This document shows positions 1 through 5,554 of a DNA stretch of 6,321 nucleotides, piece after piece; the stretch's first letter is position 1, and each line of letters begins with the position of its first letter. The stretch is taken from the NCBI GenBank assembly GCA_944390615.1, contig CALXRJ010000116.1, positions 1 to 6,321 on the forward strand, given 5' to 3'. The notes beneath the pieces are model-generated. The model was not told the DNA's origin and did no database searches. It saw only the letters and a list, made by a program, of their open reading frames with translations. Source of the DNA: an uncultured Clostridia bacterium (GTDB lineage Bacteria > Bacillota > Clostridia > TANB77 > CAG-508). The translations under genes were made by a program, and so were the position numbers.

Positions 1-605
1 AATAAAGGTGATAAACCTACATTATATCTTGCTAAATGATAAAATCTGTGCATGGTCCAATAAAAAAATGCATATCCGGCTGATATCCAACTGGCATCTG
101 GATTTTTTATGTCTTTATAGCCTTGTACGACTTCTTCTCCTTGACATAGTTTTCGATTCATTACTTTTATGAAATTTTTGCCTACTATATTGTCTGCATC
201 AAATACTAGAAATGCATCATAATCTGCTTTTTCTTCTATTTTTTGTTGTAAAAACCAGTTTAGGGCATAACCTTTGGTTTTTCGCGTTTCATCAAATCTT
301 TTATATACAATTGCTCCCGCTTCTTCTGCTATTTGAGCTGTTCTATCTGTACAGTTGTCTGCTATTACATAAATATCATATAATTCTTTGTCATAGTCTT
401 GATTTTTTAAACTTTCTACTAAATTGGCAATTACCATTTCTTCATTATGTGCAGGTATAATTGCCATAAATTTGTGCTTTTTGTTTGTTAATAGTGGCTT
501 TTCTTTAAATTTTATTAATGAGCATAAGCTTATTGCTAGTTCGTATATCCAAAATACTACAATAATATATACAAGTGCTTGCCTTAATAAATATATATAT
601 TCCAT
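1..605 (-). CDS. Family 2 glycosyltransferase, membrane-attached, N-terminal part only
   Basis: The gene starts at 605 and runs off the left edge; 201 residues are visible. The ATG follows an AGAGGAAA ribosome-binding site (about 611-619) and a good promoter. Residues 10-31 form a hydrophobic membrane segment, followed by a cytoplasmic GT-A fold with the usual GT2 landmarks: PAHNEE (51-56, nucleotide-sugar entry), DNCTD (83-87), KGYALN (111-116), and DADN (136-139), the DxD-type metal/UDP-binding motif. QGY at 161-163 and an aromatic stretch after 172 resemble the processive or polysaccharide-type GT2 family (COG1215-like). The catalytic base region and the QxxRW motif would lie beyond the edge. 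By family it should transfer a sugar from a nucleotide-sugar donor to an envelope polysaccharide or lipid acceptor; donor and acceptor cannot be read from this part. Its promoter lies downstream of the adhesin gene, so it is probably a separate unit. Confidence 0.9.
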   Translation of the reverse strand, partial: MEYIYLLRQALVYIIVVFWIYELAISLCSLIKFKEKPLLTNKKHKFMAIIPAHNEEMVIANLVESLKNQDYDKELYDIYVIADNCTDRTAQIAEEAGAIVYKRFDETRKTKGYALNWFLQQKIEEKADYDAFLVFDADNIVGKNFIKVMNRKLCQGEEVVQGYKDIKNPDASWISAGYAFFYWTMHRFYHLARYNVGLSPL

Positions 606-652
606 CTATTTTTCCTCTCTCTATATTATATTTATATTTTTATACATGTAAT

Positions 653-681
653 ATTATACTATTATTATGAAAATTTTGCAA
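653..681 (-). promoter_or_regulatory. Promoter of the glycosyltransferase gene
   Basis: The minus strand has TTGCAA (676-681), a 17-base spacer, then a perfect TATAAT (653-658). Transcription would begin near 646, giving a leader of about 40 nt before the ATG at 605. The same TTGCAA-17-TATAAT arrangement occurs upstream of 5S rRNA at 6020-6048. It fits a housekeeping sigma factor. Confidence 0.7.
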
Positions 682-709
682 CATTTTCTAATATTTTTTT
701 ACGATTACC

Positions 710-751
710 TCTCTATTATGTTACAAATTCCCGCTATAAATATAATAGAGA
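710..751. repeat. Inverted repeat between adhesin and glycosyltransferase genes
   Basis: Perfect 10-base arms, TCTCTATTAT at 710-719 and ATAATAGAGA at 742-751, flank a 22-base loop. It sits 17 bases past the adhesin stop codon and upstream of the glycosyltransferase promoter. As RNA it could be a 3'-end hairpin for the adhesin transcript, but no U-run follows on either strand, so it is not a standard intrinsic terminator. It could also be a protein-binding site. The repeat itself is certain; its role is not. Confidence 0.45.
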
Positions 752-768
752 AACTATTTTATAAATTT

Positions 769-3700
769 TTACATTCCTGTTAGTGGTAAAATTTGATATA
801 TTTTCGTTTTCCATGTTGATTGTTTGTGCACAGGATGTCCGCTATATTTTCCCGTTAATGTTACTTTGTTTTCAAATATATCCTCTCGTTTTACATCAGA
901 ATTTACTTTGGCATAAATAGATGTTTCTTCTTCTGTTTTAAAACCACTCTCTACTGTACCAAAATCTAATTTGATATGCGTAATATATTCGTTATTCGCT
1001 AGCTCTTTTGAGAAATCAATTTCTTCTGCTTTGCTTGTACTTATGTCTTCCCATAATAGAATATATTCTTCACTAAAATTTGTTTTATAATATAAGTTAT
1101 ACGTGTTTTCTTGATTATAGGTTCCTAACTTTATTTTGGTAACTTTTATGTGTTCTGTTGGTATTTCATCTTCCCATATAAATTCATCTAAAGCTACATT
1201 TCCTGTATTTTGGATTTTAATTTTATATTCTATTTCTTCGCCTGCTTGTGCCGAATCTGGTCCTGTTTTTTCTATTTCTTCATCTGGCTTTGCTGGTTGA
1301 TTTTCTAGGGTTAGTGTTACAATTTGTTTGTTTTCTGAGATTTCTGCTTTATAGTAGTTTTCGTCTAGTAAATACCACTCATTGGTTTCTATTTCTTTTA
1401 TTTGGTAGATTCCTTTTTCTAGCTCTTTTGATTTTGCTATTCCTTTTTCATTGGTTATTATGGTATCTACTAAAATTCCTGTTTCATTGTAAATTTCAAA
1501 TTTTACACCTTCTAGTGGTTCTCCTTTTTGTAGTCCAGAAATATCGCTTGCTTCTGATGTAATTTTTAGTATTTGGATATTTCCCTTTATTTTTTCGTTT
1601 TCCCAAATGATGTCTGTTATTTGGTTTTCGGTTAGTGTTATGGTTTTGATTTCTTCGGATAAAATGTATTTTTCATTTGTTTTTGTCTCTTGTAAGAAAT
1701 AGGTTTCATCAATTGGTAATTTTTTGCTGGTTGCTTCTCCTTTTTCATTTGTTATTAGGGTATCTACAATTTCTCCTTGTCCATTTTTTAGCTGGAATTC
1801 GACATTAGGTATTTTGATTTCGTTATTTTCAAGATCTACTTTGATGACCTTGATTTGACCTTTTTTCTTTTCGTTTTCAAAGGTGATGTCTGTTATTTGA
1901 TTTTCTGATAGGGTTATGGTCTTGACTTCTTCTGATAATACATAGTTTTCATTTGTTGAAACCTCTTGCAATGTATAGGTTTGGTCTATTGGTAGTTTTT
2001 TGCTTACCGCTTCTCCATTTTGATCTGTTACTAGTGTATCTACTATGGTTTGATTTTCATCTAGCACATGAAATTTGACTCCTTCTAGTTTGATTTCTTG
2101 GTTGTCTTGATCGATTTTGATTACTTTGATTTGACCTTTTTTTTTTTTTTTTTCTAATACTACTGTTTTGGTTTGATTTTCTTCTAAAATTACTTCTACC
2201 ATTTCATGACTTAGCTCATACATTTCATCGGTTTGGATTTCACGTATTCTGATTTTTTCAAAATCTCTTATGGGATATTCTTTTGTGTAAGCTTCTCCTT
2301 GCTCATTTGTTGTTATGGTTTCTAGTAAATTATTATTTATGTCTAGTACTTCAAATACAACATTTGGTATTTTTATTTCTTGGTTATCTTTGTCTACTTT
2401 TATGATTTTTATTTTTGATTTTTTTAGCTCATTTTCTACTTTGGTTTGTGTGGTTTCATTCCATTTTATTTGTAAGGATACATCTTCAGCTAAGTTGTAC
2501 CATTGGTTTGTGCTAATTTCTTTTAAACGGTAGTTACCTGTTCTTAAATTTTGTATTTCTATTTTTCCATCTGCATCTGTATAGTAGGTACCTACTAGAT
2601 TTCCTGTTTCTTCACTATAAAGTTCAAATCCTACATTTCCTAGTGCTATTTGATGGTTATCTTTGTCTATTTTGTAAATGGTTAAAATTCCTTTTTTGTG
2701 CTTGTTTTCAATTCCTAGTTTTGTTGTGTTGTTATAGGTTACTTCGATGTTGAATTCTGAATTTTCATCTAGGATATAATTTTCATTTGTTTTGGTTTCT
2801 TTTAATCGGTATTCTCCTTGATATAAATTGGTAAATTCTATTTCTCCGTTATGATCTGTTGTGGCAGTTTCTATTCGTTCGTTTTTAGCATTATATAGTT
2901 CAAATGTAACACCTTCTATTGGCTCTTTTGTTTCTTCATCTATTTTGTTTATAATGATTTTTCCTGTATTTAGTTTTAATTTTGTATTTTGGTTTGCTGT
3001 TGTTTTTTGATAAGAATTTGCTGTTAATAGATAATCTTGTGTTCCTGTTATTCTAGTTTTTCCATAAAACATGGGATAATTTTTTAGTTCTGCTTCTATT
3101 TCGATATTAATCTCTTTGTCTGAATTTAAATGATTTTTTGCTATTTTGATTTTAAAATCTTCTCCTGCTTTAAATTCTGTTTTGATATTTCCTTGGGTAT
3201 CTGTAATGTAATCTCCCTCTAATAGGCCTGATACAGATTTTATATGATAAGTAGAGATGGTTTCTCCTGCTTTTACTTGGTATGTGATAGTGTAATAGTC
3301 TCCCTCTTCTACTAAATCTCCTTTTTTTATAATTTCTAATTCATCGGAAAATGTATCTGTTCCATTTAACCCAATATCTACTAATTGGTGTAATGCTCTT
3401 AACATGGCTTGCCCTTCTTGGTCGTTTTCATCAGCAATATATAAGTTTAGGTCTGCTTGACCTGTTAAACAGTAGATGGCAAATTTTGTTACAGCAAATG
3501 CATTGAAATCTGAGGATAATCCCATCTCTTGAGCTGTTTTGTATGGATATCCATTTTTGACTGCTCGCCATACTTGGTTGTTGTCAATTAAAGAATCTAC
3601 ATCTACAGTGTAGCTTTCTACTGCTCCTACCCCATATAAGTCTCTATTTAGACAATAGGCTGGATAGAATGTTCCATTTTCATAATGTCCTACTATACTA

Positions 3701-3885
3701 CAGGTAGAATAGGTATACATTCCTTTTTGTTCATTATAGTATTTTAAATGATAGGGTGCTTCTCCGATTTGTACAATATAGGCTTCTGTTATTTCATAGG
3801 CTGCTTTTATGGTATTGGCTGCATACGTAATTAGTAGAATAGCTAATAATACTATTCCTAATATTTTTTGTAAAATATTTGACAT
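769..3885 (-). CDS. Secreted multi-domain adhesin: thioester-like domain, six CnaB repeats, DUF11-like domain, C-terminal LPLTGM
   Basis: This 1038-residue protein starts at the ATG at 3885, which has a perfect AGGAGG 6 nt upstream (3892-3897). An in-frame TTG at 3969 would add 28 residues but has no such site. Residues 1-28 are a signal peptide with a hydrophobic core at about 8-22. Residues about 55-170 resemble a thioester domain (YCLN with Cys78; TKFAIYC at 133-139). A beta-rich linker follows to about 307. Six CnaB/SpaA repeats of about 92 residues span 308-863, with Lys, Glu and Asn isopeptide candidates in five of them. A DUF11-like domain covers about 868-1025, and LPLTGM ends the chain (1033-1038). 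By family it is a cell-surface adhesin or pilin-like stalk. Oddities: no membrane tail after LPLTG, Gln missing from the thioester site, and an A17 run in repeat 3. Transcription is probably from 3991-4022. Confidence 0.92.
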   Translation of the reverse strand: MSNILQKILGIVLLAILLITYAANTIKAAYEITEAYIVQIGEAPYHLKYYNEQKGMYTYSTCSIVGHYENGTFYPAYCLNRDLYGVGAVESYTVDVDSLIDNNQVWRAVKNGYPYKTAQEMGLSSDFNAFAVTKFAIYCLTGQADLNLYIADENDQEGQAMLRALHQLVDIGLNGTDTFSDELEIIKKGDLVEEGDYYTITYQVKAGETISTYHIKSVSGLLEGDYITDTQGNIKTEFKAGEDFKIKIAKNHLNSDKEINIEIEAELKNYPMFYGKTRITGTQDYLLTANSYQKTTANQNTKLKLNTGKIIINKIDEETKEPIEGVTFELYNAKNERIETATTDHNGEIEFTNLYQGEYRLKETKTNENYILDENSEFNIEVTYNNTTKLGIENKHKKGILTIYKIDKDNHQIALGNVGFELYSEETGNLVGTYYTDADGKIEIQNLRTGNYRLKEISTNQWYNLAEDVSLQIKWNETTQTKVENELKKSKIKIIKVDKDNQEIKIPNVVFEVLDINNNLLETITTNEQGEAYTKEYPIRDFEKIRIREIQTDEMYELSHEMVEVILEENQTKTVVLEKKKKKGQIKVIKIDQDNQEIKLEGVKFHVLDENQTIVDTLVTDQNGEAVSKKLPIDQTYTLQEVSTNENYVLSEEVKTITLSENQITDITFENEKKKGQIKVIKVDLENNEIKIPNVEFQLKNGQGEIVDTLITNEKGEATSKKLPIDETYFLQETKTNEKYILSEEIKTITLTENQITDIIWENEKIKGNIQILKITSEASDISGLQKGEPLEGVKFEIYNETGILVDTIITNEKGIAKSKELEKGIYQIKEIETNEWYLLDENYYKAEISENKQIVTLTLENQPAKPDEEIEKTGPDSAQAGEEIEYKIKIQNTGNVALDEFIWEDEIPTEHIKVTKIKLGTYNQENTYNLYYKTNFSEEYILLWEDISTSKAEEIDFSKELANNEYITHIKLDFGTVESGFKTEEETSIYAKVNSDVKREDIFENKVTLTGKYSGHPVHKQSTWKTKIYQILPLTGM
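772..789 (-). other. Sortase-like LPLTGM motif at the extreme C-terminus
   Basis: Codons 1033-1038 read LPLTGM and are followed directly by TAA (769-771). LPxTG sortase signals are normally followed by about 15-20 hydrophobic residues and a basic tail; here nothing follows. Reading past the stop in the other two frames gives only short hydrophobic stretches broken by stops. Confidence 0.75.
1297..2964 (-). repeat. Tandem array of six CnaB/SpaA-type domain repeats within the adhesin
   Basis: The repeats, in protein order, are 2692-2964, 2419-2691, 2137-2418, 1861-2136, 1585-1860 and 1297-1584. Each opens with a strand such as IKVIKID, contains a (Y)xLxE(x)xTNExY motif and closes with a strand ending in EN. 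Candidate isopeptide triads are K314/E363/N394, K405/E456/N485, K590/E641/N671, K682/E733/N763 and K774/E831/N862. Repeat 3 has K496 and E549, but Lys579 sits where Asn is expected. Repeats 4 and 5 are the closest pair in DNA and protein, sharing GQIKVIK, SKKLPID and ENQITDI, which suggests recent duplication. Such domains form protease-resistant stalks in Gram-positive adhesins. Confidence 0.88.
2137..2153 (-). repeat. A17 homopolymer inside the adhesin coding strand
   Basis: Seventeen consecutive T on the plus strand (A on the coding strand) encode the last bases of Glu578 and Lys579-583 at the junction of CnaB repeats 3 and 4. The matching junctions at repeats 4/5 and 5/6 encode similar Lys/Glu residues with interrupted codons, so the uninterrupted run is specific to this site. 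Loss of one A gives an in-frame TAA within about ten codons. Gain of one A gives a TGA about 26 codons on. Either change would truncate the protein after repeat 3. Confidence 0.85.
3376..3723 (-). other. Thioester-like (TQXA-family) domain lacking the expected Gln
   Basis: This segment encodes about residues 55-170. It has the two landmarks of surface thioester domains: a Cys after an aromatic (YCLN, Cys78), and a later helix normally reading TQxA(I/V)W, here TKFAIYC (133-139). The Gln that should bond to the Cys is replaced by Lys134 (Phe135 follows), so an internal Cys-Gln thioester is not expected. Two further Cys (62 and 139) are present, whereas the canonical domain relies on one. The domain limits are estimated from motifs only. 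Confidence 0.6.
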
Positions 3886-3990
3886 TTGATTCCTCCTATT
3901 TTTTGATTTAATTTTTTTGAAATATGAATGATTTATCTTAATTAAATTTTTTGATGAAATTTTTTCCAAAATAAATATGATTTAACAAGT

Positions 3991-4022
3991 ATTATATTAT
4001 AATATTTTTTTTATTATGTCAA
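3991..4022 (-). promoter_or_regulatory. Promoter of the adhesin gene
   Basis: A perfect TTGACA lies at 4017-4022 on the minus strand. Two overlapping TATAAT hexamers follow, at 3996-4001 (spacer 15) and 3991-3996 (spacer 20), with TAATAT at the ideal 17-base spacing between them, so the exact -10 is uncertain. The leader to the ATG at 3885 would be about 100 nt of AT-rich sequence, in which I see no riboswitch. It is divergent from the small-gene promoter. Confidence 0.65.
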
Positions 4023-4040
4023 GTATTTTTTGCTTAAATA

Positions 4041-4069
4041 TTTAAAAATGTACTTTTTTGTGTTATAAT
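4041..4069 (+). promoter_or_regulatory. Promoter of the small Cys-rich gene
   Basis: The plus strand has TATAAT at 4064-4069 preceded by TG at 4061-4062, an extended -10 (TGnTATAAT). At 17-base spacing the -35 is a weak TTTAAA (4041-4046). The start would be near 4076, giving a leader of about 26 nt. Confidence 0.6.
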
Positions 4070-4101
4070 ATAAATATCAACATAAAAGGAGGGCAACGAA
4101 A

Positions 4102-4299
4102 ATGGCAAAGTGTGAGGAACGCTATTTTGCGTCAAAAAAAGAACGGAGAAAATTTTGTGACAGGAAAGGTTTTTTAAAATCAAAAATTAATAAAAGACCT
4201 CGTCACGATGATGCAAGATATTCTTCTAAAATTCCTTGCATCAAAGATTGCGCAAGTTGTTATAACAACATCACTTGCACCAAATTGCCATATATTTGA
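4102..4299 (+). CDS. Small Cys-rich basic protein, unknown function
   Basis: This 65-residue protein is not one I recognise. Four signals support it as a real gene: an AAGGAGGG ribosome-binding site (4086-4093) 8 nt before the ATG, an extended -10 promoter, a textbook terminator at the stop codon, and isolation from other reading frames. It is strongly basic, with 18 Lys/Arg against 7 Asp/Glu. It has six Cys: Cys4, Cys19 and a C-terminal cluster Cys46-x3-Cys50-x2-Cys53-x5-Cys59. It has no signal peptide or membrane segment, so it should be cytoplasmic. The pattern suggests a small zinc- or other metal-binding, nucleic-acid-associated protein, but that is inference from composition. It is divergent from the adhesin gene with promoters about 20 bases apart, and convergent with mutY. 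Confidence 0.75.
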   Translation: MAKCEERYFASKKERRKFCDRKGFLKSKINKRPRHDDARYSSKIPCIKDCASCYNNITCTKLPYI

Positions 4300-4320
4300 G
4301 AGGCTATTGCCTCTCTTTTT
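4298..4320 (+). terminator. Intrinsic terminator of the small Cys-rich gene
   Basis: A perfect 7-bp stem, GAGAGGC (4298-4304) and GCCTCTC (4309-4315), has a TATT loop and is followed by five T (4316-4320). The stem begins inside the TGA stop codon (4297-4299), so gene end and terminator overlap. Confidence 0.92.
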
Positions 4321-4366
4321 GAATTTTCTAAAAAATACATCTAATTAGCCTGAAGCTTAATACTTT

Positions 4367-4387
4367 AAAAAATAAGTTTTGGGACTT
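4367..4387 (-). terminator. Possible weak terminator of mutY
   Basis: On the minus strand, just past the mutY stop, AAGT and ACTT (4384-4387 and 4374-4377) can form a 4-bp stem followed by A and six T (4367-4372). The stem is short and AT-rich, so this is tentative. No better hairpin is visible between 4321 and 4390. Confidence 0.25.
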
Positions 4388-4390
4388 TTT

Positions 4391-5431
4391 TTACATTTTT
4401 TTACGAAATGGTAAAAAAGCACTTGGTATTGGATATTTTTCTAAAATAGTTTCTTTTTCTGTCCAAATAAATTCTTGATTTATATGAGTTACTTGTACTT
4501 TATAACCTACCATATCCCATTCTATATGTGTAAAAATATGATGATGTGTTGCTATTTTTTCTATCTTTATCCCTACTAGTCCCCAATTTCTTAAAATTGC
4601 TTCTATTTCTTTTTTATGGATTTTTTGGTTGATATTTGGAAATTCATACATATTGGCTAATAATCCTGTTTTCTCTCTTTTTCGAATGGCTATTTTGTTT
4701 TCAAATTCTAATAAAAATACTGTTTTTTCTTCTTTTTTTCGTGCAAGCTTGGCATTACGGACTGGAATTTGTACTGTTAATTTTTGTTTTTTGGCTAAGC
4801 AAAGTTCTTGTATTGGGCATTGCTCGCATAATGGTTCTCCATTTGGTAAACAGATTGTTTCTCCTAATTCCATTATCCCTTGATTAAAGTCTCCTGCTTG
4901 TTTGGGCATTATTTCTTTTAAATTTTGGGTTACCTCTTTTTTGGTTTTGGGATCTAAAACATCTTTTTTACTAGCAATTAATCTACTGATTACGCGAAGT
5001 ACATTTCCATCTACTGCCGGCTGTGGCTCATTATAGGCAATGGAGCTAATGGCTCCTGCTGTATATTCACCTATTCCTGGTAATTCTATTAATTGGCTAT
5101 AATTTTGGGGCATGTTTCCTTGATATTTTTCTTGTATTATTTGTGCTGCTTTTTTTAAATTTTTGGCACGATTGTAGTATCCTAAACCTTCCCATAATTT
5201 TAATAGTTTTTCTTCCTCTACCTGGGCTAAGTCTTGTATGGTTGGTATTTCTGCTAAAAATCTTTTATAATATTGTTTGACAGCTTCTATTCTGGTTTGT
5301 TGGAGCATTATTTCAGAAAGCCAAATATGATATGGATTTTTTTCTTTTCTCCATGGTAGGTCTCTTTTGTTTTTTTGGTACCATTTTATAATTGGTTCTG
5401 TTGCTTTTTGGATTAATTCGATTTCTTTCAT
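4391..5431 (-). CDS. mutY: A/G-specific adenine DNA glycosylase MutY
   Basis: This complete 346-residue MutY removes adenine mispaired with 8-oxoguanine, preventing G:C to T:A mutations. The catalytic Glu40 lies in WLSEIMLQQT. The helix-hairpin-helix LPGIGEYTAGAI spans 117-128. Asp141 of VDGNVLRVISR is the conserved catalytic Asp. The 4Fe-4S cluster ligands are Cys194, Cys202, Cys205 and Cys211, spaced C-x7-C-x2-C-x5-C, one residue longer in the first gap than the E. coli C-x6-C. The C-terminal NUDIX-like 8-oxoG recognition domain shows GLLANMYEFP (256-265) and HIFTHIEW (298-305); FTH corresponds to the FSH loop of the Geobacillus enzyme. The length is normal. The ATG has only a modest AAGGA about 11 nt upstream. 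It is transcribed alone, downstream of the rRNA operon terminator. Confidence 0.97.
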   Translation of the reverse strand: MKEIELIQKATEPIIKWYQKNKRDLPWRKEKNPYHIWLSEIMLQQTRIEAVKQYYKRFLAEIPTIQDLAQVEEEKLLKLWEGLGYYNRAKNLKKAAQIIQEKYQGNMPQNYSQLIELPGIGEYTAGAISSIAYNEPQPAVDGNVLRVISRLIASKKDVLDPKTKKEVTQNLKEIMPKQAGDFNQGIMELGETICLPNGEPLCEQCPIQELCLAKKQKLTVQIPVRNAKLARKKEEKTVFLLEFENKIAIRKREKTGLLANMYEFPNINQKIHKKEIEAILRNWGLVGIKIEKIATHHHIFTHIEWDMVGYKVQVTHINQEFIWTEKETILEKYPIPSAFLPFRKKM

Positions 5432-5477
5432 AATTTTACATTTCCTTTTTAGTTATATTTTCACATCCTTATCTCGT

Positions 5478-5506
5478 ATTATATATGATTTAAAATATAA
5501 AAACTA
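5478..5506 (-). promoter_or_regulatory. Possible promoter of mutY
   Basis: A perfect TATAAT occurs on the minus strand at 5478-5483. At 17-base spacing the -35 position holds a poor TAGTTT (5501-5506), so only the -10 is convincing. It lies between the rRNA operon terminator and the mutY start and would give a leader of about 40 nt. Confidence 0.4.
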
Positions 5507-5515
5507 GCGAACACG

Positions 5516-5546
5516 TAAAAAAATAACAGATAATTTCTTATCTGCT
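5516..5546 (-). terminator. Intrinsic terminator of the 23S-5S-tRNA-Asn unit
   Basis: Minus-strand CAGATAA (5538-5544) and TTATCTG (5527-5533) form a perfect 7-bp stem closed by GAAA. Two outer pairs, one of them G-U, can extend it. TTATTTTTTT follows (5517-5526). It begins about 10 nt after the tRNA CCA end. Confidence 0.88.
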
Positions 5547-5554
5547 ACTCTTTA

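Noticed and set aside
212..651. Two overlapping plus-strand frames of 82 and 75 residues
   Set aside because: They are antisense to the glycosyltransferase gene, which has clear family motifs, a promoter and a ribosome-binding site.
1248..2533. Plus-strand frames inside the adhesin gene
   Set aside because: Low-complexity Leu/Phe-rich shadows of Lys/Glu-rich repeats on the other strand, with no start signals.
3886..3969. Upstream TTG start adding 28 residues to the adhesin
   Set aside because: The extension is Lys-rich, would put a long charged stretch before the signal peptide and spans the AGGAGG site that clearly serves the ATG at 3885.
4804..4853. MutY iron-sulfur spacing C-x7-C instead of C-x6-C
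   Set aside because: All four Cys are present in the right order, and to my recollection the CxPNGxPxC form is common in clostridial MutY, so it is not evidence of an unusual enzyme.
4629..4887. Two plus-strand frames of 83-84 residues inside mutY
   Set aside because: Antisense to the conserved iron-sulfur and C-terminal regions of MutY.
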